Part shown: positions 6,921 to 15,301 of the stretch, piece after piece | How the letters are laid out: every line of letters begins with the position of its first letter | How positions within the stretch are numbered: the stretch's first letter is position 1 | Assembly: GCF_900115845.1 (NCBI RefSeq) | Contig: NZ_FOXX01000002.1 | Coordinates: 400,997-464,996, forward strand | DNA length: 64,000 nt | Direction: 5' to 3' | Source of the DNA: Priestia endophytica DSM 13796 | GTDB lineage: Bacteria > Bacillota > Bacilli > Bacillales > Bacillaceae_H | Notes under the pieces: generated by a model | The model's input: only the letters and a program-made list of their open reading frames with translations | What the model was told of the DNA's origin: nothing | The model's database searches: none | Program-made: the position numbers and the translations under genes

Positions 6921-7672
6921 TGGTGACGGCGACGGAGGAAAAATACGCATCCTCCTAAAATAACAAGAGCAGCATATGAAAGGGTATGGGAAGAACTCAT
7001 TCCACCCATTCCAGTTTTCGGAACAAGAGATGGTGACAAAATGGCGTTATCCTGAAGGAGAACGGTCTCAACTTGATTTCGCGAGTTTACTGCCAATACG
7101 GTATAGGCAGATCCTGACTGAAGTGTTTGCGACAGTGATGTTACTTTTTTATCATTATCTTTAATATGAAGTTTTGATTCCGCCTTAATTTCTTCATAAG
7201 AAGAAACATCATTAAAAGCAAGATTATCAAAAAGTTTTTTCCCATTCTTGATACTTGCTTCAAGATCGTTAGAAACAGGAGCAAGGTTTAAAACTCGTAC
7301 ATTTGCTTTTCCTTTTGGGGCTGAAGTTTCATCATTAAGAAGTTTTAAGCTCATTTTTTTTTCTTTTTCGAATGCAATCACAGTATATGCTTGATTTCCT
7401 TCTGTTTCTACATCACCTACGATGAGTGGTGTTTCCTTTTCACCAGAACGATAGACCTCTATTGTATGAGCTCCTTCTTTTAAAGTCATATAATCTGTTG
7501 CGTTTTTAAAAAGAGCCCCTTCCACAGCCGGCTTATGATCGATGTAGATGTCAACAGATTCATTGTTACTTGAAGCGTTCACAATACGGACTAGCGTTTC
7601 TTTTTCTTCAGCATGTGCTAAAGAAGGAAACATAATTATAGCACTAAATAAAACAAGCCAAAGCTTTCTCAT
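6917..7672 (-). CDS. Secreted DUF4397 protein with sortase sorting signal
   Basis: A 251-residue secreted protein. It has a signal peptide (residues 1-20, ending AHA), two DUF4397-like beta-rich repeats (VRIVNAS...VDIYID near residue 30 and VRVLNLAPVSND near residue 125), then a C-terminal sorting signal: LVPKTG, a hydrophobic stretch and RRRH. The motif reads VPKTG rather than canonical LPKTG. The adjacent sortase gene overlaps by four bases. It is probably anchored to peptidoglycan by that sortase; its function on the surface is unknown. GAAGGAGAT precedes ATG at 7672, which excludes a longer open frame upstream. Confidence 0.87.
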   Translation of the reverse strand: MRKLWLVLFSAIIMFPSLAHAEEKETLVRIVNASSNNESVDIYIDHKPAVEGALFKNATDYMTLKEGAHTIEVYRSGEKETPLIVGDVETEGNQAYTVIAFEKEKKMSLKLLNDETSAPKGKANVRVLNLAPVSNDLEASIKNGKKLFDNLAFNDVSSYEEIKAESKLHIKDNDKKVTSLSQTLQSGSAYTVLAVNSRNQVETVLLQDNAILSPSLVPKTGMGGMSSSHTLSYAALVILGGCVFFLRRRHQ

Positions 7673-7765
7673 CTTTTTATCTCCTTCATTATAATAGGTT
7701 ATTCTTATAATGGCTCGATTGCTGAAATATATGCAGAAGGAGAAAGGAGAAAAAAGCAAAAATAA

Positions 7766-7789
7766 TAGCCTATTTTTTAAAAATAGGCT
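7766..7789 (-). terminator. Terminator at the end of the XRE regulator gene
   Basis: AGCCTATTTTT pairs with AAAAATAGGCT. It overlaps the stop codon, and the minus strand continues ATTATTTTT. Confidence 0.7.
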
Positions 7790-8249
7790 GCAGTGGGCAC
7801 TGTTTAAGTAATTCGTTCATTCTACTCATCATTTCTTTCTCTGAAAAAGAGCTTGAATAACGATAATTATGAAAATCTAAAATACGATAGTGTTTACTAA
7901 TAATGTTTTGCTGTAAGCGAAATGGGCCGCTTGATTTTAATTCGCGCCACCAAATACCGCCGCCAAGTCGTTTATCTTTCGGAGGATCGGAGTCTTCTAA
8001 AGCAATACATTGAACTGTATCAACAGGATTGTCTCCAATAGCTTTTTTCAATGCTGTACTTTCTTCAAAAAGAGCGCAAAGAGTTACAATAACAGCCCAA
8101 CTTGCTGTTTTCTTTTCCTTCTCAATTTGAGAAAGTGTTTTTTTTGAGATGCCAAGTAAATAAGCCATTCTTTCTTGAGTAAACTTTTGTTCTAAACGTA
8201 CATAACGAATCTGATTTGATATGAGTTCTGTGAAGTATTGTTTATCCAT
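7770..8249 (-). CDS. XRE-family helix-turn-helix regulator with unknown C-terminal domain
   Basis: A 159-residue DNA-binding protein. Residues 12-65 form a Cro/C1-type helix-turn-helix (FTQERMAYLLGISKKTLSQIE). The C-terminal 80 residues contain GGGIWWRELKSS and a helical end, and I do not recognise a ligand domain. It lies immediately upstream of the DUF4397/sortase operon on the same strand, but with a terminator between, so co-regulation is possible and not proven. Repeated CGTA half-sites overlap its own -10 region, suggesting autoregulation. Confidence 0.85.
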   Translation of the reverse strand: MDKQYFTELISNQIRYVRLEQKFTQERMAYLLGISKKTLSQIEKEKKTASWAVIVTLCALFEESTALKKAIGDNPVDTVQCIALEDSDPPKDKRLGGGIWWRELKSSGPFRLQQNIISKHYRILDFHNYRYSSSFSEKEMMSRMNELLKQCPLQPIFKK

Positions 8250-8260
8250 AGTCCCCTCCG

Positions 8261-8293
8261 TACGAAAAAGCTATCCGTTCGTATCATATCGTA
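8261..8293 (-). promoter_or_regulatory. Candidate operator of the XRE regulator
   Basis: TACGAA (8261-8266) and TTCGTA (8278-8283) form an inverted repeat, with a further ATCGTA at 8288-8293. They overlap the likely minus-strand -10 (TATGAT) just upstream of the regulator gene. Confidence 0.5.
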
Positions 8294-8376
8294 TAGAAAA
8301 CAAAATTCAAGCGTTGTAACCAAAATGTAAGGAAATGTATAAAGAAAGAAACCTCTTTGTTACGGGAATGCGATTT

Positions 8377-8634
8377 TTAGAGTTTAAGCCGCTTTTTAGT
8401 TGTATAAGAAGAAAGTAAAGAAATGAACGCATATCCTATACTATATATTATCCAATTCAGAGAATGTTGAAAGGAAGGAATGCTCCAGTAGAGCAAAAGT
8501 GGAAACCAAAAGGAAAAGAAAGGACCTATAAAAATGTTGCGAAACAAAACTTCATAAAGAAAACCTGCAATAACAGCTAAAAGCGGTAGGGTAATAAAAA
8601 GCTGCTGTTCTGGATTGGTGTAAAATATTTCCAC
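8377..8634 (-). CDS. Small membrane protein of unknown function
   Basis: An 85-residue protein with about three hydrophobic segments (residues 11-27, 35-52 and 57-78) and a basic tail ending KKRLKL. The start is GTG with AGAAGG about 9 bases upstream. It is downstream of and parallel to the second CorC paralogue, with only 23 bases between them, so it is probably in the same operon. No family was recognised with certainty. Confidence 0.62.
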   Translation of the reverse strand: MEIFYTNPEQQLFITLPLLAVIAGFLYEVLFRNIFIGPFFSFWFPLLLYWSIPSFQHSLNWIIYSIGYAFISLLSSYTTKKRLKL

Positions 8635-8657
8635 ATTCCTTCGCCTTCTTTCGATAA

Positions 8658-9965
8658 TTAGTGTTCAGCGGGAATCTTATTTACTTCAACAGATTTAATT
8701 TGATTTCCAATCATGTTTTTAGGAGTGAATCGGTAGCCTTCAACATCCGCATACAGGTTTGATCCATCTCCAATTTGCTGGAGCAGCAAATAGCCGCCGA
8801 TTGTATCTACTTCATCTTCCTCGATAGAGATACCAAGCAAATGATTAACTTCTTCAATGAGCACTTTTCCATCTAAAATATATTGAGTTTTTGAAAGCGT
8901 TTGAATATAAGGGATTTCGTTTACATCAAACTCGTCTCGTATTTCTCCTACAATTTCTTCTAAAATATCTTCTACTGTAACAAGTCCTTGTGTTCCTCCG
9001 TATTCATCAAACAAAATGGCCATATGAATTCGTTCCTTCTGCATTTTTAAGAGAAGATCACGAACAGGGATAGAATCTAAAACAGTAATGATTGGTTTAA
9101 TGAGCTCCTCAATGGTTCTTGAGTTAGCAGAGTCTTCGCGAACATAGCTTTTTAACGCTTCTTTCACATTAATTAATCCAATTACATGATCTTTATCCCC
9201 TTCAATAACAGGATATCGTGTGTAAGGTTGTTGATCTGTATATTGGGAGAACTCTTTCATCGTCATATTTTTGTTAACAGCGACCATTTCTGTACGAGGA
9301 ATCATAATTTCATGAGCAACTCTGTCATCAAATTCAAAAATGCGATCGACATAGCGAAATTCTGATTGATTAATTTCGCCACGTTCGTAACTTTCGGATA
9401 AAAGCAAACGAAGCTCTTCTTCAGAATGAGCCATTTCGTGCTCGCTAACAGAATGAAGCCCAAATGTTTTTGTAATCATGCGAGCAGAATGATTTAAAAG
9501 CCATATAAACGGATACGTAATTCTGTAAAACCAGATTAGGAAAGGAGAAAACATGACGGTGATTCTTTCTGCTTTTTGGATTGCGAATGTTTTAGGCGCA
9601 AGTTCTCCAATCACAACATGAAGAAATGTGACAATTAGGAAAGCTAAAACAATCGAGAATGCTCTTGGAACATATGGCTCAAGATGTAGAAAAACAAAAA
9701 GAGGATGTAAAATAGACTCTATTGTTGACTCTCCAATCCATCCGATTCCAAGAGCTGTGACTGTAATACCAAGTTGACAAGCAGAGAGATACTCATCAAG
9801 ATGGGAAACAACTTGTTCAGCAGCTTCGGCTCCTTTTATATTTTCTTCTACCATCTGCTTAATTTTAGAGTGTCTAATCTTTACAATTGCAAACTCTGTT
9901 GAAACGAACATAGCCGTTAGTGCAATTAAAATAACGATAATAAACAGGTTAAGAAAAATCATCAT
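8658..9965 (-). CDS. CNNM/CBS-domain membrane transporter (HlyC/CorC family), paralogue 2
   Basis: A 435-residue protein built like the paralogues at 822 and 15895. It has a CNNM membrane domain with FVSTEFAIVKIR and GELAPKTFAIQKAE, the [15 protein letters not shown] linker, CBS domains beginning at [23 protein letters not shown], and a C-terminal CorC_HlyC domain. The family is linked to Mg2+ (and possibly Co2+) efflux and tolerance. ATG start, with a second ATG as codon 2. The ribosome binding site AAGGAG is separated from the start by a hairpin. A small membrane protein gene follows closely. Confidence 0.9.
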   Translation of the reverse strand: MMIFLNLFIIVILIALTAMFVSTEFAIVKIRHSKIKQMVEENIKGAEAAEQVVSHLDEYLSACQLGITVTALGIGWIGESTIESILHPLFVFLHLEPYVPRAFSIVLAFLIVTFLHVVIGELAPKTFAIQKAERITVMFSPFLIWFYRITYPFIWLLNHSARMITKTFGLHSVSEHEMAHSEEELRLLLSESYERGEINQSEFRYVDRIFEFDDRVAHEIMIPRTEMVAVNKNMTMKEFSQYTDQQPYTRYPVIEGDKDHVIGLINVKEALKSYVREDSANSRTIEELIKPIITVLDSIPVRDLLLKMQKERIHMAILFDEYGGTQGLVTVEDILEEIVGEIRDEFDVNEIPYIQTLSKTQYILDGKVLIEEVNHLLGISIEEDEVDTIGGYLLLQQIGDGSNLYADVEGYRFTPKNMIGNQIKSVEVNKIPAEH

Positions 9966-9996
9966 AGTCCTTGAAAAGCCAAGGTCATCTCCTTTC
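9963..9996 (-). promoter_or_regulatory. Hairpin between Shine-Dalgarno and ATG of the second CorC paralogue
   Basis: On the minus strand GAAAGGAG is followed by ATGA, the hairpin CCTTG/CAAGG with a 6-base loop (9969-9984), ACT and the ATG. Linear spacing from GGAG to ATG is 23 bases; with the hairpin collapsed it is 7. Confidence 0.75.
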
Positions 9997-10215
9997 CAAA
10001 ATATTTCTCCTTAGTTTATCCAACAAACGTGTTTCTACTAACAGAAGGAGAAGGGAGGGACAAGCGTACAAAATGCAATAGTGTGAAAAAAAGGGCACTT
10101 TTTTACGCACTATTTTGATGCTAATTTTGTAAAATAGCGTAACAAAACTATTGATAACACCACATGATCTGTGTTAATGTTTATAGAAATACCTAAAACA
10201 AAGGAGGGATAGAAG

Positions 10216-10755
10216 TTGAGAAACGTCACTTTGACAGATGTTTTTACACATCCTATTGCACAAAAATATCTAGGACGATCAGGGATTGCTCATGCAGTAT
10301 CTGTTGCTCATCACGCTTTTCGACTAGCGCTTGAATATGAGGTTAACCCAGATCTTGCTACAAAAGCCGCCCTTCTCCACGATGTTGGACATTACGAATG
10401 GTACACGAACGGACAGTGGGATTATGAAAAATACCGTGAAAACGATATTCATGCGATAAAAGGCGCAGAGCGCGCTCATAAATTATTAATTCGTCTAGGT
10501 GAAGATCCTGCTTCTGCAAAAGAAATGGCACTGGCGGTTTTGCTTCATACAGACTCTTATTTACCAGAGGGTCATCTTGATAAAAACAATCTTCAAAAAG
10601 TCGTTCGTTTAGCAGACGAAGCAGACGAAGAGCCAGGCGGTAACCATCACTACCGAAAAATGGACTATGACTTAGCGTTAAGAAAGATTCAAGCATTGGA
10701 CCAAAAAGTAGCGGATGTGCTTAAAAAAGATCAGGGCTACAAAAAATCAAGTTAA
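10216..10755 (+). CDS. HD-domain phosphohydrolase family protein
   Basis: A 179-residue cytosolic protein with HD-superfamily metal ligands: GIAHAVSVAHHA near residue 25, ALLHDVGHYEW near residue 52 and VLLHTDSYLP near residue 112. The family hydrolyses phosphate esters, often of nucleotides. The real substrate cannot be read from the sequence. TTG start with AAAGGAGGG 6 bases upstream. A weak hairpin follows the stop. Confidence 0.85.
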   Translation: MRNVTLTDVFTHPIAQKYLGRSGIAHAVSVAHHAFRLALEYEVNPDLATKAALLHDVGHYEWYTNGQWDYEKYRENDIHAIKGAERAHKLLIRLGEDPASAKEMALAVLLHTDSYLPEGHLDKNNLQKVVRLADEADEEPGGNHHYRKMDYDLALRKIQALDQKVADVLKKDQGYKKSS

Positions 10756-10764
10756 CTCCTTCAA

Positions 10765-10790
10765 CCAGCTTTTTTGAAGCTGGCTATTTC
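10765..10790 (+). terminator. Weak terminator after the HD-domain gene
   Basis: CCAGCTT pairs with AAGCTGG and is followed by CTATTTCC, a poor T tract. Confidence 0.5.
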
Positions 10791-10888
10791 CTATGTCTTC
10801 CCCACCTTTCTCCTTGCCATCCTCCTTACTTTTTGTACAATAGAAACAGAGCAGTTGAAGAAAAGTAATCGTGGAGGAATCCTTCGTT

Positions 10889-11551
10889 ATGTATGATATT
10901 TATTTAGTAGAAGATGAAAAAACGTTGAACACCGTACTTAAAACGTATTTAGAAAAAGAAGGCTGGAAGGTAACATCTTTTTTAACAGGAGAAGAAGCTA
11001 GCCGGTTTATCCCTCAAAAACCTCATCTATGGATTTTAGATATTATGTTGCCAGATTTAGATGGCTATGAGCTTTTAAAACGAATCAAAAAAGTGGATGA
11101 AAATGTACCCATTATTTATATTTCAGCGCGGGATGCTGATCTTGATCGAATTATCGGTCTTGAAATGGGGAGTGATGATTACTTGGCAAAGCCGTTTTTG
11201 CCAAAAGAACTTGTTGTACGCACAAAAAAATTGCTTCAGCGTATATATGGACAAGCTCGACCGAGTGTTTTGCAATATGGTCCATATAAAATCAATCAAA
11301 TGATGCGGACGATTGAAGAAAATGGAGCGGAAATTGCTCTTTCTCCAAAAGAGTTTGATATCATATTCCTCTTTGCTTCCCATCTTGGACAATCTTTTTC
11401 AAGAGAAGAAATTTTGAACTTAATTTGGGGAGATAATTATTTTGGTTCTGATCGCGTTGTGGACGACCTTGTAAGAAGGATTCGGAAAAAGGTGCCGCAC
11501 TTAAAGCTTGAAACAATCTATGCTTATGGATATCGAGCCGTTTCGCTATGA
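10889..11551 (+). CDS. cssR: Secretion-stress response regulator CssR
   Basis: A 220-residue OmpR/PhoB-type response regulator. The receiver domain carries acidic VEDE, phosphoacceptor Asp in WILDIMLPD, and KPF. The C-terminal winged helix contains SREEILNLIWGDNYFGSDRVVDDLVRR... and ends in YAYGYRAV. The stretches PHLWILDIMLPD, FISARDAD-like YISARDAD and KPFLPKEL agree closely with my memory of B. subtilis CssR. That protein induces htrA and htrB when misfolded secreted proteins accumulate at the membrane-wall interface. ATG at 10889 is chosen, with GGAGG 11 bases upstream. The gene overlaps cssS by four bases (ATGA). Confidence 0.85.
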   Translation: MYDIYLVEDEKTLNTVLKTYLEKEGWKVTSFLTGEEASRFIPQKPHLWILDIMLPDLDGYELLKRIKKVDENVPIIYISARDADLDRIIGLEMGSDDYLAKPFLPKELVVRTKKLLQRIYGQARPSVLQYGPYKINQMMRTIEENGAEIALSPKEFDIIFLFASHLGQSFSREEILNLIWGDNYFGSDRVVDDLVRRIRKKVPHLKLETIYAYGYRAVSL

Positions 11552-12882
11552 AGAAGCAACCGCTTTTTGCACAAATTTTAATTGTATTTACCGCGGTTAT
11601 CTGCTTAATGGGAGCGATGATTTTAATTTTTGTCAGAGGAACGCTTAATGAATTTTTTACAAGTGAAACATATGCAACAATTGAGGCTTCACAGCAAACA
11701 TTAACAAGCCATAACGAACCTTTTCAAACGCTTCAAGACTTGAAGCAGCAGCAAAACCTGCGCTCTGTTCAACACGTATTTCTTGGGGTTAATGGAGAGA
11801 TTGCTAATGATACGAGCTTACCAAACAACGTGCTCAACTTTTTATATAAGCAAGCAATAAGCCAAGAGAAGAATACACAACGTTATAAGCTGAATGTCCA
11901 CAATCAAGAAATGCTTTATGCGATTAGAAAAATTCGTGTAGAAGGCGAAGGTTTTTATCAAATTTCTTATATGTGGGATTCCTATCGCCAGCAGCTTGTG
12001 AAAACATTGTTTAAACGTATTTTTCTCGTTTCTTTAATTGTTCTTTTATGCGGAATTTTAATTGCTTTTTTCTTTTCAAAATGGCTCGCAAAGCCAATTG
12101 TAGAGATGAAGCAACATGTTCAGCGCATTGCTAATCGAAAATGGGATAGTACGCTTGAAACAGATCGGTCAGATGAAATAGGGGTTCTTGCTCATTCGAT
12201 TGATGAGATGCGCGTTCAGCTTAAAAAGCAGGATGAAGCACAGCAATCGATGCTTCAAAATATTTCGCACGATTTAAAAACTCCTATTATGGTTATTCGA
12301 AGCTATACGGAAGCTCTACGTGATGGCATTCATCCAAATGGAACGTTTGAAAGCACCCTTGAAACGATTGATGGTGAAGCGAATCGTCTAGAAAGTAAAA
12401 TTAAAGATTTACTTTATTTGACAAAGCTTGACTACGTTTCTCAACAAAATCAAGAGAAGCACAAAGTAGAAATGGACGTTCTTGTAAAAGAGGTTGTTCA
12501 GCGACTGCGGACAAATAGACCGGATGTTTCTGTTAATGTAGCATGTCCTTCCCTTGTTGTTTATGGTCAGGAAGAGCATTTTCGTGTTATATGTGAAAAC
12601 ATGCTAGATAATGCTTTAAAATATGCAAAAGAGCACGTTTCAATCCGTTTGGAAGAAAGAGAAGATACGGTTTTTCTTTCTTTTTATAACGATGGACCAC
12701 ATCTTGAAGAAAATTTAATTCAGAGATTATTTCAACCTTTTCAAAAAGGGGACAAAGGAAACTTTGGTCTTGGATTAGCGATTGTGAAGCGTCTTGTGAC
12801 GCTTTATGAAGGGGAAATCTCAGTAAAAAATAATGAGCATGGAGTTCTATTTTTACTTGAATTCCCAAATCAAAAGCAATAA
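11548..12882 (+). CDS. cssS: Secretion-stress sensor histidine kinase CssS
   Basis: A 444-residue membrane sensor kinase. Features: TM1 (residues 10-30), an extracytoplasmic domain of about 120 residues, TM2 (about 155-178), a HAMP region, the H-box NISHDLKTPIMVIRSY, the N-box NMLDNALKYA and a G-box GLGLAIVKRL. The start overlaps the cssR stop. The extracytoplasmic SVQHVFL segment and the H-box neighbourhood match CssS as I recall it. It would sense secretion stress outside the membrane and phosphorylate CssR. Unlike B. subtilis, no htrB gene is next to it in this window. Confidence 0.85.
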   Translation: MKKQPLFAQILIVFTAVICLMGAMILIFVRGTLNEFFTSETYATIEASQQTLTSHNEPFQTLQDLKQQQNLRSVQHVFLGVNGEIANDTSLPNNVLNFLYKQAISQEKNTQRYKLNVHNQEMLYAIRKIRVEGEGFYQISYMWDSYRQQLVKTLFKRIFLVSLIVLLCGILIAFFFSKWLAKPIVEMKQHVQRIANRKWDSTLETDRSDEIGVLAHSIDEMRVQLKKQDEAQQSMLQNISHDLKTPIMVIRSYTEALRDGIHPNGTFESTLETIDGEANRLESKIKDLLYLTKLDYVSQQNQEKHKVEMDVLVKEVVQRLRTNRPDVSVNVACPSLVVYGQEEHFRVICENMLDNALKYAKEHVSIRLEEREDTVFLSFYNDGPHLEENLIQRLFQPFQKGDKGNFGLGLAIVKRLVTLYEGEISVKNNEHGVLFLLEFPNQKQ

Positions 12883-12958
12883 ATTTCTATTTGTTATGCA
12901 ACAATTCTTCTTTCCCTTCATATGTTTTATAACAGAATGAAGGAAAGGAGACATGAAA

Positions 12959-13066
12959 ATGGAACAAGGAGAAGATAAAAGAAAAGAGCAACAAGTCTTT
13001 ACGCCTGTTGAAGAGTTTCCAACCATTTTAGATTTAATTAACGACTATTACGGATCCTGTAAATAA
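12959..13066 (+). CDS. Small acidic/charged protein, 35 residues
   Basis: A short reading frame with good signals: GGAAAGGAG lies 8 bases before ATG at 12959 (an ATG at 12953 is in frame but too close). A perfect intrinsic terminator begins 5 bases after the stop. The product is hydrophilic (MEQGEDKRKEQQ...), with a conserved-looking C-terminal half (FPTILDLINDYYGSCK). No family recognised. It lies 70 bases behind cssS, so it could be co-transcribed. Confidence 0.6.
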   Translation: MEQGEDKRKEQQVFTPVEEFPTILDLINDYYGSCK

Positions 13067-13071
13067 GTGAA

Positions 13072-13110
13072 AGCTCTAGGTTTTAATATAGCCTAGAGCT
13101 CTTTTTTATT
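13072..13110 (+). terminator. Intrinsic terminator after the 35-residue protein
   Basis: AGCTCTAGG pairs perfectly with CCTAGAGCT across an 11-base loop, followed by CTTTTTTATTTT. Confidence 0.92.
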
Positions 13111-13213
13111 TTAAAAAATGAAGTTGGGAACAAATAACTTTTTATTTCACAAAATTAATGTTATACTAAGTGTAGTAATTGTTAACTTTTCAAACAAAGG
13201 GGAGTTGAAATAT

Positions 13214-13345
13214 ATGTTAGCGATTATGAGACCATTACTTATTGGGTTTTTCTCAATAACGGCAACATTTTTATTAGTATTTCAATCAATTGAGATTTCA
13301 CACGCTTTTCAAGCGTTATTTTCTCACAACACGTACGATAAATAA
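13214..13345 (+). CDS. Small single-pass membrane protein, 43 residues
   Basis: Starts at ATG 13214, with AGGGGAG about 10 bases upstream and a TATACT -10 box about 50 bases upstream. One transmembrane helix (residues 6-26) and a short polar tail are visible. A longer open frame upstream is unlikely to be coding. It is closed by a clear terminator shared with the convergent nucleotidase gene. Function unknown. Confidence 0.6.
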   Translation: MLAIMRPLLIGFFSITATFLLVFQSIEISHAFQALFSHNTYDK

Positions 13346-13361
13346 ACGTTCAGTTTATAGA

Positions 13362-13394
13362 AAAGGAAGCACGCAAACTCGTGCTTCCTTTTTA
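13362..13394. terminator. Bidirectional terminator
   Basis: AAAGGAAGCACG pairs with CGTGCTTCCTTT, with T-rich flanks on both strands. It lies between the small membrane protein gene and the convergent nucleotidase gene. Confidence 0.9.
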
Positions 13395-13931
13395 ATAAAA
13401 TGCTTTTGTTTGAAGAAAGTCTTCAAATTCGAGCCAGCTTTTCACACGAGGAACATTGATGTTGCGGTTGTATGGATAATCCATCGCAACAACCTGTCGT
13501 CCTGCATCCTTGAACGCTTCTAAGTTATGAGGAGCATCGTCAAAAAGCAGATCGCCCTTTACTTGATTTTTTTGGTGTGTAAAAATGATTTTCTTTGCCC
13601 CAATAAAAGGGATATGATTTCTGACCCACAGTTCTTTTTCGGTGTATGCATAGGTATGACTCGTTGTAACGATAAAAATATTGTAGTGTTTATGAAGCCT
13701 TTCGAGAACTTCAATAGCATTTGGCAGCGGCTTTAGATTTAGAAAAAGTCCTTCTTCATCTAAGTAGTCGTAAATTTTATTTCCACACTCTTTTTTTACA
13801 TATTTTGCTGAGTCCCAGCATAGTAAACGATCTACTGATAAATTATCGTTATAATCTTCATTGTACCGCTTATGCCAATCTGTCATAAGGTCGCATAAAA
13901 CAGAATCCATATCAATAAGCAGTGTCTTCAT
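13392..13931 (-). CDS. Putative 5'(3')-deoxyribonucleotidase (NT5C-type HAD)
   Basis: A 179-residue HAD-superfamily phosphatase of the NT5C type, which dephosphorylates deoxyribonucleoside monophosphates. Motif I is IDMDSVLCD (nucleophile and acid Asp), motif II is FIVTTSH, and motif IV is LLFDDAPHNLEAF. Ribosome binding site AAAGGAG 8 bases before ATG. Several Bacillus genomes carry this as a chromosomal gene (YqfW-like) or a phage gene; the substrate is inferred. Confidence 0.8.
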   Translation of the reverse strand: MKTLLIDMDSVLCDLMTDWHKRYNEDYNDNLSVDRLLCWDSAKYVKKECGNKIYDYLDEEGLFLNLKPLPNAIEVLERLHKHYNIFIVTTSHTYAYTEKELWVRNHIPFIGAKKIIFTHQKNQVKGDLLFDDAPHNLEAFKDAGRQVVAMDYPYNRNINVPRVKSWLEFEDFLQTKAFY

Positions 13932-14102
13932 TATAGTTACTCCTTTTGTGCAATCTGCTTTTCATTATATAAAACATAAGCCTGAAAAGAAAATGAAGTT
14001 TCCTATTATTCTTTGAGCGTAGCGTAAATTTACGGTAAAATGAAGAATAGTAAGGCAAGGGGATATTGCTATTATATGAACAAACGATAAGGGGAATTAT
14101 AC

Positions 14103-14510
14103 ATGAATATTGCTTTTTTTCTGATACCAAAACAAGAAGTTGTTACTGTTAACATTGAATGGACGATGAGGCAAGCGTTAGAAAAAATGGAATATCATCG
14201 TTACAAATCCATTCCAGTTATTGATCAGCAAGGTCATTACATAGGAGTCTTAACAGAAGGAGATTTGCTCTGGAAGCTAAAAAGTGAACAGTTTACATTT
14301 GAAGATACGCCGCGTATTCCACTTTCTAACGTGCCAAGGCATGAGAAAGTAGAAGCAATCTCGATTAATGAGAAAGTGGATCATATGTTTTTAAGTGTGA
14401 TGGAGCGCAACTTTGTTCCAGTTGTAGACGATCAGGGGATTTTTATTGGGATTATTAGAAGACGCGAAATTATGGAGTTCTATGTTAATAGACTAGTCAT
14501 AGAGGAGTGA
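14103..14510 (+). CDS. CBS-domain pair protein
   Basis: A 135-residue protein consisting only of two CBS motifs: YKSIPVIDQQGHYIGVLTEGDL (about residues 38-59) and FVPVVDDQGIFIGIIRRREI (about residues 105-124). CBS pairs bind adenosyl ligands (AMP, ATP, SAM) and often act as regulators. The first half has an unusual start (MNIAFFLIPKQEV). It lies 12 bases upstream of the sirtuin gene, so an NAD- or adenylate-related operon is plausible but unproven. Confidence 0.83.
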   Translation: MNIAFFLIPKQEVVTVNIEWTMRQALEKMEYHRYKSIPVIDQQGHYIGVLTEGDLLWKLKSEQFTFEDTPRIPLSNVPRHEKVEAISINEKVDHMFLSVMERNFVPVVDDQGIFIGIIRRREIMEFYVNRLVIEE

Positions 14511-14522
14511 ATATTAATTTTC

Positions 14523-15263
14523 ATGACAGATATTGAAAAAGTTCAAAAGCTAATTAAGCAAGCAGATACAATTACTTTCTTCACAGGAGCAGGAATGAGC
14601 ACAGAATCAGGCCTTCCGGATTTTCGTTCTTCAAATGGATTATATAAACAAAATATGAATTTTACAGACATTGTTTCGCTTGATTTTTATGAAAAAGATC
14701 CAGTCTTATTTTGGACGCTTTTTAAAGATATTTTTAGAATTAGAATGCTTCATAACTATGTACCAAATAAAGGGTACCATTACATATCAAAACTGCAGGA
14801 AAAAGAGAAGAACATTCGTGTTATTACCCAAAATATTGACGGCCTTCATTATGATTCAGGACATGAACCAGTCTATGAAATTCACGGTACAATCAAAAAA
14901 GCGCACTGTCGTTCTTGCTATCGTGAGTATGATTTAAAATATTTAAATGAACATGATTGTCCAAGATGTAAGGAATGTGGGGAAATTTTAAAACCTAATG
15001 TTGTACTTTTCGGCGATCCAATTCAGCAATTTGAAGAAGCGGTAAGAGATGCTCTGCAATCCGATTTGTTTTTTGTGCTTGGCTCGTCACTTGAAGTAGG
15101 ACCAGTAAACCAAATTCCGCTTATCGTGAAAGAACATACAGATGCAAAGCTCATTATCATTAATCGAGAGGCAACGCGCTTTGATTCGCTTTTTGATTAC
15201 GTTTTTCATATGAATATTAGCGATGCTTTTCAACACATTTTAGGGCCGCTGCATAACGTATAA
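14523..15263 (+). CDS. srtN: NAD-dependent protein deacylase, Sir2 family
   Basis: A 246-residue sirtuin that removes acyl groups from lysines using NAD+. NAD-binding motifs are FFTGAGMSTESGLPDFRS near residue 19 and TQNIDGLH near residue 102. The catalytic His lies in YEIHGT. The zinc site is made of two Cys pairs, CRSC and CPRC...C. The C-terminal FVLGSSLEVGP is also typical. It is close to the B. subtilis protein SrtN (YhdZ), and the following MerR, CorC and YhdY-like genes are also neighbours of yhdZ there. The nearest Shine-Dalgarno (AGGAG) is about 17 bases from ATG, which is far. Confidence 0.9.
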   Translation: MTDIEKVQKLIKQADTITFFTGAGMSTESGLPDFRSSNGLYKQNMNFTDIVSLDFYEKDPVLFWTLFKDIFRIRMLHNYVPNKGYHYISKLQEKEKNIRVITQNIDGLHYDSGHEPVYEIHGTIKKAHCRSCYREYDLKYLNEHDCPRCKECGEILKPNVVLFGDPIQQFEEAVRDALQSDLFFVLGSSLEVGPVNQIPLIVKEHTDAKLIIINREATRFDSLFDYVFHMNISDAFQHILGPLHNV

Positions 15264-15301
15264 GAAAACAAGCTTTTATGTTAGAAGCCAAACTGTCACG
15301 T

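Noticed and set aside
11123..11392. Antisense open frame within cssR
   Set aside because: Shadow of the response regulator coding sequence.
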